Shown here: piece by piece, positions 10,208 through 21,990 of the stretch
Position numbering within the stretch: the first letter of the stretch is position 1
Layout of the letters: every line of letters begins with the position of its first letter
Assembly: GCA_034770075.1 (NCBI GenBank)
Contig: CM068377.1
Coordinates: 69,480,358-69,544,357 of the forward strand
Source of the DNA: Aralia elata
Taxonomy: Eukaryota > Streptophyta > Magnoliopsida > Apiales > Araliaceae
Direction: 5' to 3'
DNA: 64,000 bases
The notes under the pieces: generated by a model
What the model was told of the DNA's origin: nothing
The model's input: the letters and a program-made list of their open reading frames with translations, nothing else
Database searches by the model: none
Translations under genes and position numbers: made by a program

Positions 10208-10911
10208 TATCCAACATGCTTCGCATGTAAAATAATATGACGCGTATTATATATATATATATATATATATATGTGCATGCGCGCTAAACAAGATGAGACT
10301 AATAATAATAAACCCCTCAAAGAAATCATATTAAGTCCTAAGCGTTCAAAGATATTTGGAATATCGAATGTCGCCTTCTAGCATGGTAAAGTAATAGAGT
10401 ATTAAATGTTTAATATGAGTTTGTTGTGTCACCACAAGGCAAGTATTAAATATTTAAGATGTTGCTTTATCACATTTGATGCTTATAAATAGACCGAACG
10501 ATGTTGTTTTGTTGTGTCACCACAAGGACAGTGTTTTTCTTTCGAATATATGGAAGTGCTAGGTTGGACTTAACTTGGATAATTTTGATTCGGATGTGTC
10601 ACCACTTGATCAAAATAATCTAAGAGGCAAAATAAAAGGAGTTACATAGTGATGTAATTGACAATAGTTGTCTACCTATTTATTTATATATCGTTTGTTG
10701 TGTCACCACAAGGCTATATACATTTGAAATGGGGTCATTAATCTCACTAGCAAAACTTTAATTAGATTTGCCGAACTATATATATTGAGGGTAATATAGT
10801 TTGATGAAATTAGTGGGAGATACCAATTTAAATAAAGACCTAATTTATTTTGGTAATTAATTAAATGAATGAATGCTAAAATGTTGTCTATTTCACATGC
10901 AGAATTTAAAA
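10145..10911 (+). other. Partial C1 leader with (TA)n tracts and 14-bp dyads
   Basis: It holds two (TA)n tracts at about 10162-10200 and 10247-10271. Between them is the hairpin ACATGCTTCGCATGT. Four TTGTGTCACCACAA-type dyads follow at 10424, 10512, 10594 (degenerate) and 10698. A CACATGCAG stretch just before the gag ATG looks like a 3' splice site. There is no ORF. Confidence 0.75.
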
Positions 10912-12465
10912 ATGTCAAACTCACTATCACTGTGTAGCATACTTGATGCTAGCAAATTGACCGGACCAAATTATACGGACTGGTTAAGGAATCTGAGAAT
11001 TGTTCTCACTGCTGAAAAGATTTCTTATGTCTTAAATTCGTTAGTCCCTGCAAATGTTGCAGAAACAGCCTCTGAGGAAGAGATTGCTACTTTCAGAAAG
11101 TGTCAAGATGATGCAATCTTGGCTCAATGCATCATGCTCGCATCCATGAGTAACGAGCTTCAGCGTCAGCATGAAACTATGGATGCTCCTACTATATTAC
11201 TGCACCTCAAAGAGTTGTATGGTGAGCAAAGTAGGACTGCTAGATATCAGATATCTAAGGAGCTCTTCCGATCTCGTATGACCGAGGGCACTACTGTTGA
11301 TACTCATGTCCTTAAGATGATCAATCTGAATGAACAACTTGGACAGCTTGGGTTTGTGATGGATGGGGAGTTAAGTCAAGATTTGATCTTGCAGTCATTC
11401 CCGGACACCTTCTCACAATTTGTTGTGAATTTTCACATGAATAAGTTAGACGTCAGCTTGCCTGAGCTACCTAACATGCTGAAAACTACTGAAGGTCACT
11501 TCTCATCCAACAAGAACCAAGTCTTACTAGTGGATGATTCTTCCAAGAAAAGGAAGAGGCCCAAGGTATCTTTTGAAAAGAAGAAAAACAAGAAGGCTAA
11601 GGGCAAGGCGAAGAGAAAGGATAAAAAGAAACCTGATCCAGATAGCAAAGGAATTTGCTACCATTGCAATAAGCCGGGACACTGGAAGAGGAACTGCAAG
11701 GAGTATCTTGCGGACCAGAAGAAGCTTGGAGAAGCTTCGACTTCCGATCTAGATTTGTTCATGATTGAAATTAATTTTTCTGAAAGTCAAAATTTTACTT
11801 GGGTATTGGATACCGGCTATAGTTCTCACATATTTAATAATGTGCAGGGACTAAGCAGAAGTAGAAAGCTGAACAAGGATGAAGTCGTCCTACGAGTGGG
11901 AAATGGAGCAAAGGTTGCTGCATTAGCTGTAGGGACTTATTGTTTAGCACTGCCTTCGGGCAAGTTCATTAGTTTAAATAATTGTTATTATGTCCCGACA
12001 CTCATTAGAAACATTATTTCAATTTCTGTATTAGATATGGATGGTTTTGATATTATAATAAAGAACAACAGTTGTTCTATTTATAATAAAAATGTTTTAT
12101 ATGGTGTTGGAAACCTACTGAATGGACTTTCCATACGTGACTTACATGAAAATATACTTCAAATTAAACAAACTAAGAAAAGAAAAGGAGATGATGTTAA
12201 TTATACCTTTATGTGGCACTGTAGACTCGGTCATATCAATGAAACAAGATTATCCAAGTTGCATAAAGATAGGCTTTTAGAGCTATCTGATTACGAATCA
12301 TATCCAACTTGTGAATCTTGTCTGATTGGTAAAATGACTAAATCTCCTTTTTTCTGGAAAAGGAGAAAGAGTTACAGAGTTGTTAGCATTGGTACACACA
12401 GACGTATGTGGATCTATGACAACGAATGCATGAGGAGGGTATTCTTATTTTATTACTTTCACTGA
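10912..12465 (+). pseudogene. C1 gag, protease and integrase N-terminus
   Basis: I chose the ATG at 10912 (MSNSLSLCS) because C2 has the matching start; the upstream Met at 10873 lies in leader sequence. Gag runs to about codon 200, then a lysine-rich stretch, then the zinc knuckle CYHCNKPGHWKRNC at about 11659-11700. The protease site reads WVLDTGYSSHI, with Tyr where Cys is usual. The integrase zinc finger is CRLGH with CESC. An extra T in the T run near 12348 shifts the frame. In the shifted-back frame a TGA at about 12450 replaces the CGA found in C3. The last ~38 residues of this open stretch are therefore out of frame. Confidence 0.88.
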
Positions 12466-13231
12466 TGATCATTCTAGATTTGGATATGTGTATTTAATGA
12501 AATACAAATCTGAATCGTTTGAAAAGTTCAAAGAATTCAGAAGTGAAGTAGAGAAGCAAACTGGTAAGACTATTAAGATTCTTCGATCAGATCGAGGAGG
12601 GGAATACTTAACCAATGAGTTTCTCAATTGTCTCAAAGAAAATGGTATAATCTCACAATGGACTCCACCAGGGACGCCACAGTTGAATGGTGTATCTGAA
12701 AGGAGAAATCGAACATTGTTAGACATGGTTCGTTCCATGATGAGTTTTACCGACCTTCAAGTATCCTTTTGGGGTTATGCCCTAGAATCGGCTGCATACC
12801 TACTTAACAAGGTACCTACCAAATTCGTCCCAAAGACCCCATATGAGATATGGAGAGGGAGGAAACCAAATCTTAAGCATGTTAAGACTTGGGGTTTTCC
12901 AGCTTATGTCAAAAGGTTTGAGCATGATAAGCTGAAGACTAGATCCGACAAATGTAGATTCGTGGGATACCCTAAAGAAACATCAGGGTATTATTTCTAT
13001 CATCCTACTGATCAAAAGGTGTTTGTTGTGAAACACGCTTCCTTCTTGGAAAAGGAGTTTATCCTTGAAGGGGTTAGTGGGAGAAAGATATATCTTGAAG
13101 AAGTTCAAGAACCACAAAACACTACGGATCAAAGTCAGGTACTTGACCAAGTAGAAGAACCTACTGTACCACTACCTATTCGTAAATCTGGAAGAGTACC
13201 GAAGATATCTGATAGTATGGATTCATCATAG
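12466..13231 (+). pseudogene. C1 integrase core and C-terminus
   Basis: The frame continues from the integrase zinc finger. It includes SDRGGEYL (catalytic Asp), the PQLNGVSERRNRT segment with the catalytic Glu, and a copia-type C-terminal region with RSDKCRFVGYPKE. It ends at a stop caused by loss of one base near 13213, where C3 has an extra G. The enzyme would insert copia cDNA into the host chromosome. Confidence 0.88.
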
Positions 13232-14830
13232 AGGATAATGATGAGGTACGCATCATAGATGATGATGATCCATTGACTTACGAAGAGGCTATGAGTAGTG
13301 AAGACTCAGAGAAATGGCTAGAAGCCATGAAATCCGAGATGGACTCCATGTATGAGAACCAAGTATGGACTTTGGTTTCACCACCTGAGGGCATTAAGCC
13401 TATTGGGTGTAAATGGCTCTTTAAGAGGAAGACTGGAGCATGGTAAGGTAGAGACCTATAAGGCCCGACTGGTTGCAAAAGGTTTCAAACAAAGACAAGG
13501 AGTTGACTATGATGAAACCTTCTCACTAGTAGCTATGCTCAAGTCCATTCGTATTTTGCTTGCAATTGCAGCTTATTATGACTACGAGATCTGGCAAATG
13601 GACGTGGAAACGGCCTTCCTCAATGGAGAGCTTGAGGAGAATGTATACATGATACAGCCAGAAGGTTTTGTTTCAACATTTGGAACAAACCAAGTCTGTA
13701 AGCTACAACGATCCATTTATGGATTGAAGCAAGCTTCTCGAAGATGGAACATCCGTTTTGATGAGATAATCAAAAGGTTTGATTTTATCAAAAATGAGGA
13801 TGAACCTTGTGTGTACAAGAAGGTTAGTGGGAGCGCTGTTTCATTCCTTGTATTATATGTTGATGATATATTACTGATAGGGAATGATGTTCCTATGCTA
13901 CAGTCGATCAAAATTTGGTTATCTAAACACTTCTCCATGAAGGACTTGGGTGAGGCATCCTATATTTTGGGGATAAAGATCTATAGAGATAGGTCTATAA
14001 GGATGTTGGGCTTGACCCAAGGAAAGTACATTGACTCGATGCTAAAGAAGTTTAGCATGGAAGATTCCAAGAGAGGTCTCATGCCGATGAGCCATGGAAT
14101 ACATCTATCCAAGAAACAGGCCCCAAAGACACCTAAGGAGAGAAACCGTATGAGTAAGATTCCTTATGTTTCCATAATAGGATCTATCATGTACGGTATG
14201 ATATGTACTAGACCAGATGTCGCTTATGCACTTAGTGTAACGAGCAGATATCAGCCGAATCCAGGAGAAGAGCACTGGAAGGCAGTGAAAAACATCCTAA
14301 AGTACTTGAGAAGAACTAAGGATATATTTCTTGTCTACGGTGGGTCTGAATTAAAATTAGAGGGCTATACAGACTCAAGTTTTCAAACGGACTAAGATGA
14401 CAGTAAATCCGTTTCAAGGTATGTGTTTACCTTAAACGGTGGCGCGGTGAGTTGGAAGAGTTCCAAGCAACAAACAGTTGCTGATTCAGTGACAGAGGCA
14501 GAGTACATAGCTGCAAAAGAAGCTCTTTGGATGAAAAAGTTTATTACTGAACTTGGAGTGGTTCCTAGCATTAGAGGAGTTGTACCTTTATTCTGTGACA
14601 ACAACAGAGCTGTTGCGCAGGCTAAGGAACCCAGGTCTCAGCAGAAATCTAAACACGTATTGCGGCGGTTTCATTTGATTAGAGAGATCATTGAAAGAGG
14701 AGACGTCACCCTGGAGCGTGTGGACTCTCAAGACAACATTGCAGGTCCATTTACTAAAGCTTTAACACAACAGCAGTTTGATGGTCACTTAGAGAAGATG
14801 GGTATTAGATACCATGGCGATTGGCTTTAG
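13232..14830 (+). pseudogene. C1 reverse transcriptase and RNase H
   Basis: Coding resumes with the acidic linker (IEDNDEV) and the RT entry WLEAMKSEM. It is broken at about 13436-13443 by an indel, then runs on from KVETYKARLVAKGF. The catalytic motif is LYVDDILL at about 13853-13876. RNase H follows. A TAA at 14393-14395 replaces a Gln codon, and the frame stays open beyond it to the natural stop at 14830. Four codons present in C3 (SEAA) are missing near 14515. The C-terminus HVLRRFHLIREIIERG is typical for copia RNase H. Confidence 0.9.
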
Positions 14831-14833
14831 TGC

Positions 14834-14844
14834 AAGTGGGAGAT
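14834..14844 (+). promoter_or_regulatory. Polypurine tract of C1
   Basis: AAGTGGGAGAT lies directly before the 3' LTR, as expected for plus-strand priming. The same tract occurs in C2 and C3. Confidence 0.85.
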
Positions 14845-16665
14845 TGAAAGTAGTATGCATACAAGCCAATCATATTTGATATGATGTAGCATATACTTTG
14901 TAATTTTATTCATTTATTAATAAAAGAATTGATTTTCTTAAAAGATATTTTATATTATCTACATGTTGCTGTTATATATTAAATGTGATAAACCATAGTC
15001 TTGAGCAATGCTTTTAGAATCATGATAGTGATCATGCTAATGAGATCTAAATTCTAGATAGCTCACAAACTAAAATTGTTCCTAATCGTTGGATTACTAA
15101 AAAGGGGATTAGTGAATCCGGATAGATTAGTACATACGTTGTTTGCTCTTGGGAAGAGGATGATTGACCTCATAATCATTTGTGTAGAGACACTAAAGCA
15201 AGTATGTAGGTGCTTATTGGAGAATAAGTTCACTGACCGTGGCTCGCTAAGGAATACCTATTGGAGTTTTACTTGCCTGTTAATAGGAATTTCTCTAGTG
15301 ATAGTAGTACAAGTGATCCTTGGACTTGAGATCATCATAGTATCTTGTGTATGATGAGTTATACTTTGACATGTCCCTTAAGACCTTTAGGGTATATCAA
15401 AGGTTATGATTGGGTATAATAAGTTGTGCATGGAGATAAGTGAATGATCAACAAAGAATCTACCACGTCTAGTAAAAGATGAGAAATGTCCTATGTGATT
15501 CGATAAATGACAACTCAGTAGTCCTTGGCCAAGGAAGAATGAAATTAAAAAAGAGTTTCTAATTTGCATTAATTAGAGTTGTACATTTGGGAATCGAAAT
15601 ACATATAATTAAATAAAATAAGACTTGACAGTAAATCCATGTCTTATATTTAATTGGGACATTGTATGGTAGAAGGATTGAATTGTACAGTAACTATTCA
15701 CTAAAAAGTTCTTTTATGATTAATGTTGAAATCTATATTATCTAGAAAGTCGTTGATCGCTAAGGGGGATTACTCTTATTGTAGAATAAATATTATTTAT
15801 TTAAATGAATTAAATAGTTTAATTTATTTATCTAAATAAGATTAGAATTGTTCTAATTGATTTATTCACAACCGGTTTAATATGGAGAACCTAAAGGGTC
15901 ACACCGCAAAAGGAAAATATTTATTTAAGAAGTAAATGACATAATTGTAATAATAAGTTAAGTATATTTAATTTAATCTATGGAGATAGAATAAATTAAA
16001 TAGCTTAATATTTATTATTTAATATTTTATAAATATTAAATATAAATTAATAAGAGGAGTCTTATTATTATTATTACTATTACTATTATTTAATTCCTAA
16101 TAGGGATTGAGAATTAATTAATAGAAGTACTCTCTCATGACTTCCTAATTGGATTAGGAGCATAATTAATTAAAGGAGTTTAATTATAATAGAAACCATA
16201 ATCTTAAATAGTTTAGGAAAGAGTTTTCCTACATCTATAAATAAGAGGAGTCTTATCATAGATTAGGGTTACACATTCTTGCATTAGATTGTGGAGAGTA
16301 CTTGCAATTTCTATAGAGATAGAAACTAGGGTTTTGCTAACACCCATCTTCTTGAACAACTATTCTTCCTTGGTGGATCACCTCTAGAGGCCAAACACTT
16401 AGGTGGTTAACGTTAATCAAGCGAAGGAATTTAGTCGGTAGAATTCAAGGAGAACGCGAAGGAATTGGAGGTGAACTTGTACCCGAGGAAACTTTGATTC
16501 ACGAGGGTATAATTCTCTATATCTATCTCTTTCGTTAATTGATAATTGAACACAAGGAACGATCATGGTGATGGTTTGTATGAAAAATTTTAAAATCCGT
16601 TTTGTCACGCTTCCGCCCTATTTATGTAATTTGATTGCATGCTTGCGTTATATACAAACCTAACA
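14845..16665 (+). repeat. 3' LTR of C1
   Basis: 1821 bp, starting TGAAAGTAGT and ending ACCTAACA, so it has the TG...CA ends. It matches the 54200-56019 LTR of C3 (1820 bp) and, less closely, the LTR of C2. A TATA box (CTATAAATAAG) lies at 16234. This is long for a copia LTR. Confidence 0.93.
16235..16242 (+). promoter_or_regulatory. TATA box of the C1 LTR
   Basis: TATAAATA in the context ACATCTATAAATAAG. C3 has the same word on its strand at about 54622-54632. C2 has a mutated CTAAAAATAAG there. Confidence 0.6.
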
Positions 16666-17825
16666 CCTAGAGTACTTGCGGAGATTATTTACAGTCTTTG
16701 TGATTTTAAATAGTCTATCGGTTTACGGTAGAAGTACTGATAAACGTTTTGGTGAGGGAGAGAAGAGAAAAAGTTTTAAGGTTTTATGACCGCTCAGTAT
16801 GTCGTTTCAAAAACGTTTTAAATGAGAGGAAAGTTATTATTGTTGTTTATTCGAAGCTGCTTCCCAACTATTGTTCAGTTGTTGAAGTTTTCAGAGAATA
16901 TATCGATATTCATTATGTTATTGATTGTTATTCAACTGTCTTACTTACTAAGCAATCAAATGCTCACTCTTGCTTTAAATAAAACATTTTCAGCTAAGAC
17001 GATGCAGACCGAAGAAACCGGTGAAGATTTAAGGAAGAATCAAATATATGATTAAAAGATTATATGCTAGTCTATGTGTATCTGTTGTGGCGGATGAAAG
17101 TCACAAGTGTTTGAATGTATTAGTTAAATAATGTAATATTTATTATTTGTATGTATTGAAGATTTGAAGGTATTAGAACCTCAGATAGATTGAGAGGTAT
17201 TGTAAGGATTTTTTTAATTATCTTTATATTGAAATGAGATTATAGTTATGTCTTAAGATTATATAGGTGAATGTATTGAATGAGTAGTACCGTGACGCAC
17301 CGGACCCAGGTTTGAAGGTAGACCCAGATTTCGGGGGCGTTAAAATTAGTATCAGAGCTGTAGCTTAGAAACTTTAGGTAGGGAACCTTAGGCTATAACC
17401 TTTGAGAAATAAGTGAAGATAGTAATGACATAAACTCATATAGAGTTTTTAATAGATGAATTGAGAAAATTCATAGAAAAAAGTAAAAGAAGTAAAAGTA
17501 ACATAAATTATGTGTTATGTGCTATGTGTTAATCAAGTTATTGGAATTGATAGTAGAATTTTATGAGAAGAATAATGTAGAAGTAATTATGTAGAGAGTG
17601 AGGAGCTGATTGTTACACCTGATACGTGGAAATAGCAACACCTGAGTAGGAGTATGAGCCAGAGGCGGAGTACTAGGTAGGATTCTGCATCCGAGAAGAA
17701 AGAGCTGGTAGAGGAGGGTCAGACTGGGCACGTGAATTAGCAATAATCTAGTGCTAGTTATGATCAAGGATGAGTGTGAAGATGCCATTAGGCGGGATCT
17801 TTGAGTAAAGATATAGATAATGTTT

Positions 17826-17865
<40 letters not shown>

Positions 17866-18005
17866 ATCGGAGTAAAGAAGTGAAACCGCAACTTTGAAGT
17901 AAATTGTGGGATAAGTGTTTGTTAATCCCAACTTTTGTAAGCAATAACGGGAGAGGTAATGTAAATAGCAGAAGCTATAAGGCGTAAAGTATGATGTGTT
18001 ATGAG
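16666..18005 (+). mobile_element. Degenerate chromovirus-type LTR remnant with PBS-like site
   Basis: The first ~400 bases resemble 53680-54010: both contain CCTAGAGTACTTGC and later GCTCA(C/T)TCTTGCTT. Near 17321-17360 it reads GACCCAGATTTCGGGGGCG, then TAGTATCAGAGCT. This mirrors the LTR end and initiator-Met PBS of the intact chromovirus. The rest (17360-18005) holds only short decayed frames and a (TA)n tract at 17829-17856. Copia C1 probably inserted into this older LTR at its left side. Family assignment is by eye. Confidence 0.5.
17347..17359 (+). promoter_or_regulatory. Decayed initiator-Met primer binding site
   Basis: TAGTATCAGAGCT differs by little from the plant TGGTATCAGAGCC site, and it follows an LTR-end-like sequence. 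Confidence 0.45.
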
Positions 18006-19953
18006 TGTTAGGTTTGTATATAACGCGAGCATATAATCAAATTACATAAATATAGCGGAAGCGCGATAAAATTGAATTTTAAAATTTTATAGAAACCATC
18101 ACCATGATCTTTCCTTGTACTCAATTATCAATTATATGAAAGAGATAGAGAATCAGAATCATACCCTCGTAGAACCGTTACACAAATATAGCGGAAGCGC
18201 GATAAAATCAGATTTAAAAATTATATACAAACCATCACCATGATCTTTCCTTGTACTCAATTATCAATTATACAAAAGAGATAGAGAATCAGAATCATAC
18301 CCTCGTAGAACTGTGCTTTCGTCAGGTACGAGTTCAACTTCAAAATCTTTCGCGTTCTCCTTGAATTCACCGGTTAGATTCCTTCCTTTGATCAACGTTA
18401 GCCACCCAAATGTTTGGCCTCTAGAGGTGATCTACCAAGGAATAATACTTATTCAAGAAGATGGGTATTGGTAAAACCCTAGTTTCTATCTCTATAAAAT
18501 TTGTAAGTACTTTCCCAAATGTTATAGAAGCGTGTGTAACCCTAATTCATAATAAGACTACTCTTATTTTTAGATATAGGCAACCCTCCTTAACTATTTA
18601 GGAATTGGGTTTTATTTTAATTAAATTCTTTTAATTAATTAAACTCCTAATCTAATTAGAAAATTATGAGAGTACTTTTATTAATTAATTCCCAAACCCT
18701 TTTAGGAATTAAATAATAATAATAGTAATAATAATAATAAAACTCTTCTTATTAATTTGTATTTAATATTTCTAAAATATTAAATATTAAATATTAAGCT
18801 ATTTAATTTATTCTATCACTATAAATTAAATTAAATATACTTAACTTATTACTACGATTATGTCATTTACTTCTTAAATAAATATTTTTCTTTTACGATG
18901 TGACCCTTTAGGTTCTCCATATTAAACCTGTTGTGAATAAATAAATTAGAACAATTCTAATCTTATTTAAACAAATAAATTAAACTATTTAATTTATTTA
19001 ATTAAATAATATTTATTCTACAATAAGAGTAAGCCCCTTGAGCGATCAACGACTTTCTAGATAATATAGATTTTAACATTAATCACAAAAGAACCTTTCA
19101 TTGAATAGTTACCGTACAATTCAATCCTTCTACTAAAAAATGTCCCAATAAAATATAAGACATGGAATTACTATCAAGTCTTATTTTATTTAATTATATG
19201 TATTTCGATTCTTAAATACACAACTCTAAATAATACAAATTAGAAATTACCCTCTAATTTCATTCTGCCTTAGTCAAGGACTACTGAGTTGTCATTTATC
19301 GAATCACATAGAACATTCTCTCCTTTTACTAGAAGTAGTAGATTCTTTGTTGACCATTCATTATCTCCATGTACAACTTATCATACCCAAGCATACCCTT
19401 TGATATACCCTAAGGGTCTTAAGGAAGATGTCAAAGTATAACTCATCATACACAAGATACTATGATGATCTCAAATCCAAGGATCACTTGTACTACTATC
19501 ACTCGAGGAATTCCTATTGACAGGCAAGTAAAACTCCATTAGGTATTCCTTTAGCGAGTCACGTTCAGTAAACTTATTCTCCAATAAACACCTACATACT
19601 TGCTTTAGTGTCTATACACAAATGATTATGAGATCAATCATCCTCTTCCTAAGACTAAGCAAAATATGTACCAATCTATTCGGATTCACTAATCCTCTTT
19701 TTAGTAATCCAACGATTATGAACGATTTTAGTTTTAAGCTTTCTAAGAATTTAGATCTCATTAGCATGATCATAATCATGATTCTAAAAGCATTACTTAA
19801 AACTATGGGTTTATCACATATAAAATAATATCACCATGTAGATAATGTAAAATGCCTTTAATAAATTAATCTTTTTATTAATAAATGAATAAGATTACAA
19901 AGTATATGCTACATCATATCAAATATGATTAGCTTGTATGCATACTACTTTCA
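18006..19953 (-). repeat. 3' LTR of C2
   Basis: 1948 bp with ends TGTTAGGTTT and CTACTTTCA in plus-strand reading. It is longer than the C1 and C3 LTRs mainly because of a 136-bp tandem duplication at 18045-18316. It lies tail to tail with the C1 3' LTR, 1340 bp away. Confidence 0.92.
18045..18316. repeat. Tandem duplication inside the C2 LTR (136 bp x 2)
   Basis: The stretch beginning ATATAGCGGAAGCGCGATAA and ending near TACCCTCGTAGAAC occurs twice with a period of 136 bases. C1 and C3 have one copy. Confidence 0.85.
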
Positions 19954-20458
19954 ATCTCCCACTTGCACTAAAGTCAATCACTCGAGGAATTCCTATTGAC
20001 AGGCAAGTAAAACTCTATTAGGTATTCTTTTAGCGAGTTACGTTCAATGAACTTATTCTCCAATAAACACCTATATACTTGCTTTAGTGTCTCCACACAA
20101 ATGATTATGAGATCAATCATCCTCTTCCTAAGAACAAGTAAAATATGTACCAATCTATCCGAATTCACTAATCCCCTTTTTAACAATCCAACGATTAGGA
20201 ACAATTTTAGTTTTTAAGCTTTCTAAGAATTTAGATCTCATTAGCATGATCATCATCATGATTCTACAAGCATTGCTCAAAAAAATGGGTTTATCACATA
20301 TAAAATAACATCACCATGTAGATAATGTAAAATACCTTTAATAAATTAATCTTTTTATTAATAAATGAATAAGATTACAAAGCCAATCGCCATATGATTA
20401 GCTTGTGTGCATACCACTTTCAATCATATGATTAGCTTGTGTGCATACCACTTTCAAT
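19501..20458. repeat. 479-bp tandem duplication of the LTR start and PPT in C2
   Basis: ACTCGAGGAATTCC occurs at 19501 and again at 19980, and the two following ~475-base stretches are similar. In element orientation this gives RNase H end, PPT, a partial LTR, then a second PPT and the full LTR. The second copy has drifted and carries its own 34-bp tandem repeat. Confidence 0.82.
20391..20458. repeat. 34-bp perfect tandem repeat at the C2 LTR edge
   Basis: The unit begins CATATGATTAGCTTGTGTGC and ends CACTTTCAAT. The two copies (20391-20424 and 20425-20458) are identical. Confidence 0.95.
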
Positions 20459-20470
20459 CTCCCACTTGCA

Positions 20471-21990
20471 CTAAAGCCAATCGCCATGGTATCTAATACC
20501 CATCTTCTCTAAGTGATGATCAAACTGCTGTTAGGTTAAAGTTTTAGTAATTGGATCTGCAATGTTGTCTTTAGAGTCTACAAGCTCAAGGGTGACGTCT
20601 CATCTTTCAATGATCTCTCTAATCAAATTAAACCACCGTAACATGTGTTTGAATTTCTGATAAGACCTAGGTTCATTAGCATGTGCAACAGTTCTAGTGT
20701 TGTCACAGAATAAATGTACGGCTCCTCTAATGCTAGAAACGACTTCAAGTTCAGTTATGAACTTCTTCATCCAAACAGCTTCCTTTGCAGCTTCACTTGC
20801 AGCTATGTACTCTACCTCTGTCACTAAATCAACAATTGTTTGCTGCTTGGAACTTTTTCAACTCACTGCGCCACCGTTTAAGGTAAACATATACCCTGAA
20901 ACCGATTTACTATCATCTTGGTCCGTTTGAAAACTTGATTCTGTATAGCCCTCTAGTTTCAATTTAGACCCACTATAAACAAGAAATACATTGGTAGTTC
21001 TTCTTAAGTACTTTAGGATGTTTTTTACTACCTTCCAGTGATCTTCTCCTGAATTCGACTGATATCTGCTTGTTACACTAAGTGCATGAGCAACATCCGG
21101 CCTAGTACATATCATATCGTACATGATAGATCCTATTACCGAAGCATAAGGAATCTTATTCATACGGTCTCTCTCCTCAGGTGTTTTTGGGGCCTATTTC
21201 TTGGAGAGATGTATTCCATAGCTCATCGGCATGACACCTCTCTTGGAATCTTCCATGCTAAACTTCTTTAGCATCGAGTCAATGTACTTTCCTTAGGACA
21301 AGCCAAACATCCTTTCAGATCTATCTCTATAGATTTTTATCCCCAAAATGTAGGATGTTTCACCCATGTCCTTCATAGAGAAGTGTTTAGATAACCAAAT
21401 TTTGATCGACTGTAGCATAGGACCATCATTCCCTATCAGTAATATATCGTCAGCATATAATACTAGGAATGAAACCGCGCTCCCACTAACCTTCTTGTAT
21501 ACACAAGGTTCATCCTCATTTTTGATAAAATCAAACTCTATGATTATCTCATCAAAACAGATATTCCACCTTCGACAAGCTTGCTTCAATCCATAAATTG
21601 ATCGTTGTAGCTTACAAACTAGATTTGTTCCAACCGTTAAAACAAAACCCTTTGGCTATATCATATATACATCCTTTTAAAGTTTCCCATTGAGGAAGGT
21701 TGAGTTCACGTCTATTTGCCAGATTTCGTAGTCATAATAAGCTGCAATTGCAAGAAAAATCCGAATGGAGTTGAGCATAGCTACTGGTGAGAAGGTTTCA
21801 TCATAGTCAATACCTTGTCTTTGTTTGAAAACGTTTGCAACCAGTCGGGCCTTATAGGTCTCTACCTTGCTGTCCGCTCCAATCTTTCTTTTAAAGACCA
21901 TTTGCACCCAATAGGTTTAATGCCCTCAGGTGGTGAAACCAAAGTCCATACTTAGTTTTCATACATCGAGTTCATCTCAGATTTCATGGC
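20471..21990 (-). pseudogene. C2 reverse transcriptase and RNase H
   Basis: Decayed RT and RNase H in pieces. The stop at 20471 corresponds to the C1 stop. A TAA at 20531-20533 replaces a Gln codon. The RT catalytic motif reads LYADDILL at about 21435-21460. Several frameshifts and stops lie between the open pieces at 20600-20824, 20858-21163, 21293-21589 and 21677-21907. It is not functional. Confidence 0.88.

Larger units (their letters stand above)
10145..16665 (+). mobile_element. Ty1/copia retrotransposon C1, 5' truncated
   Basis: Plus-strand copia element with leader, gag, protease, integrase, RT, RNase H, PPT and 3' LTR. The order with integrase before RT is diagnostic for copia. The 5' LTR, PBS and part of the leader are absent: the sequence begins in the leader (about CATGTGCATGCTTAC) directly against the truncated T1 LTR. 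Copies C2 and C3 belong to the same family. The likely right-hand target bases are CCTAG at 16666. Confidence 0.93.

Noticed and set aside
10424..10711. Regularly repeated 14-bp dyads as a CRISPR-like array
   Set aside because: Repeats are too short, spacers unequal, the context is a plant copia leader, and no cas genes are present.
10873..10911. Upstream Met as the gag start of C1
   Set aside because: The 13 extra codons are leader sequence; C2 supports the ATG at 10912.
17561..17944. 127-codon minus-strand frame with a Tyr-Ile run
   Set aside because: The run is a (TA)n microsatellite read as codons; no domain.
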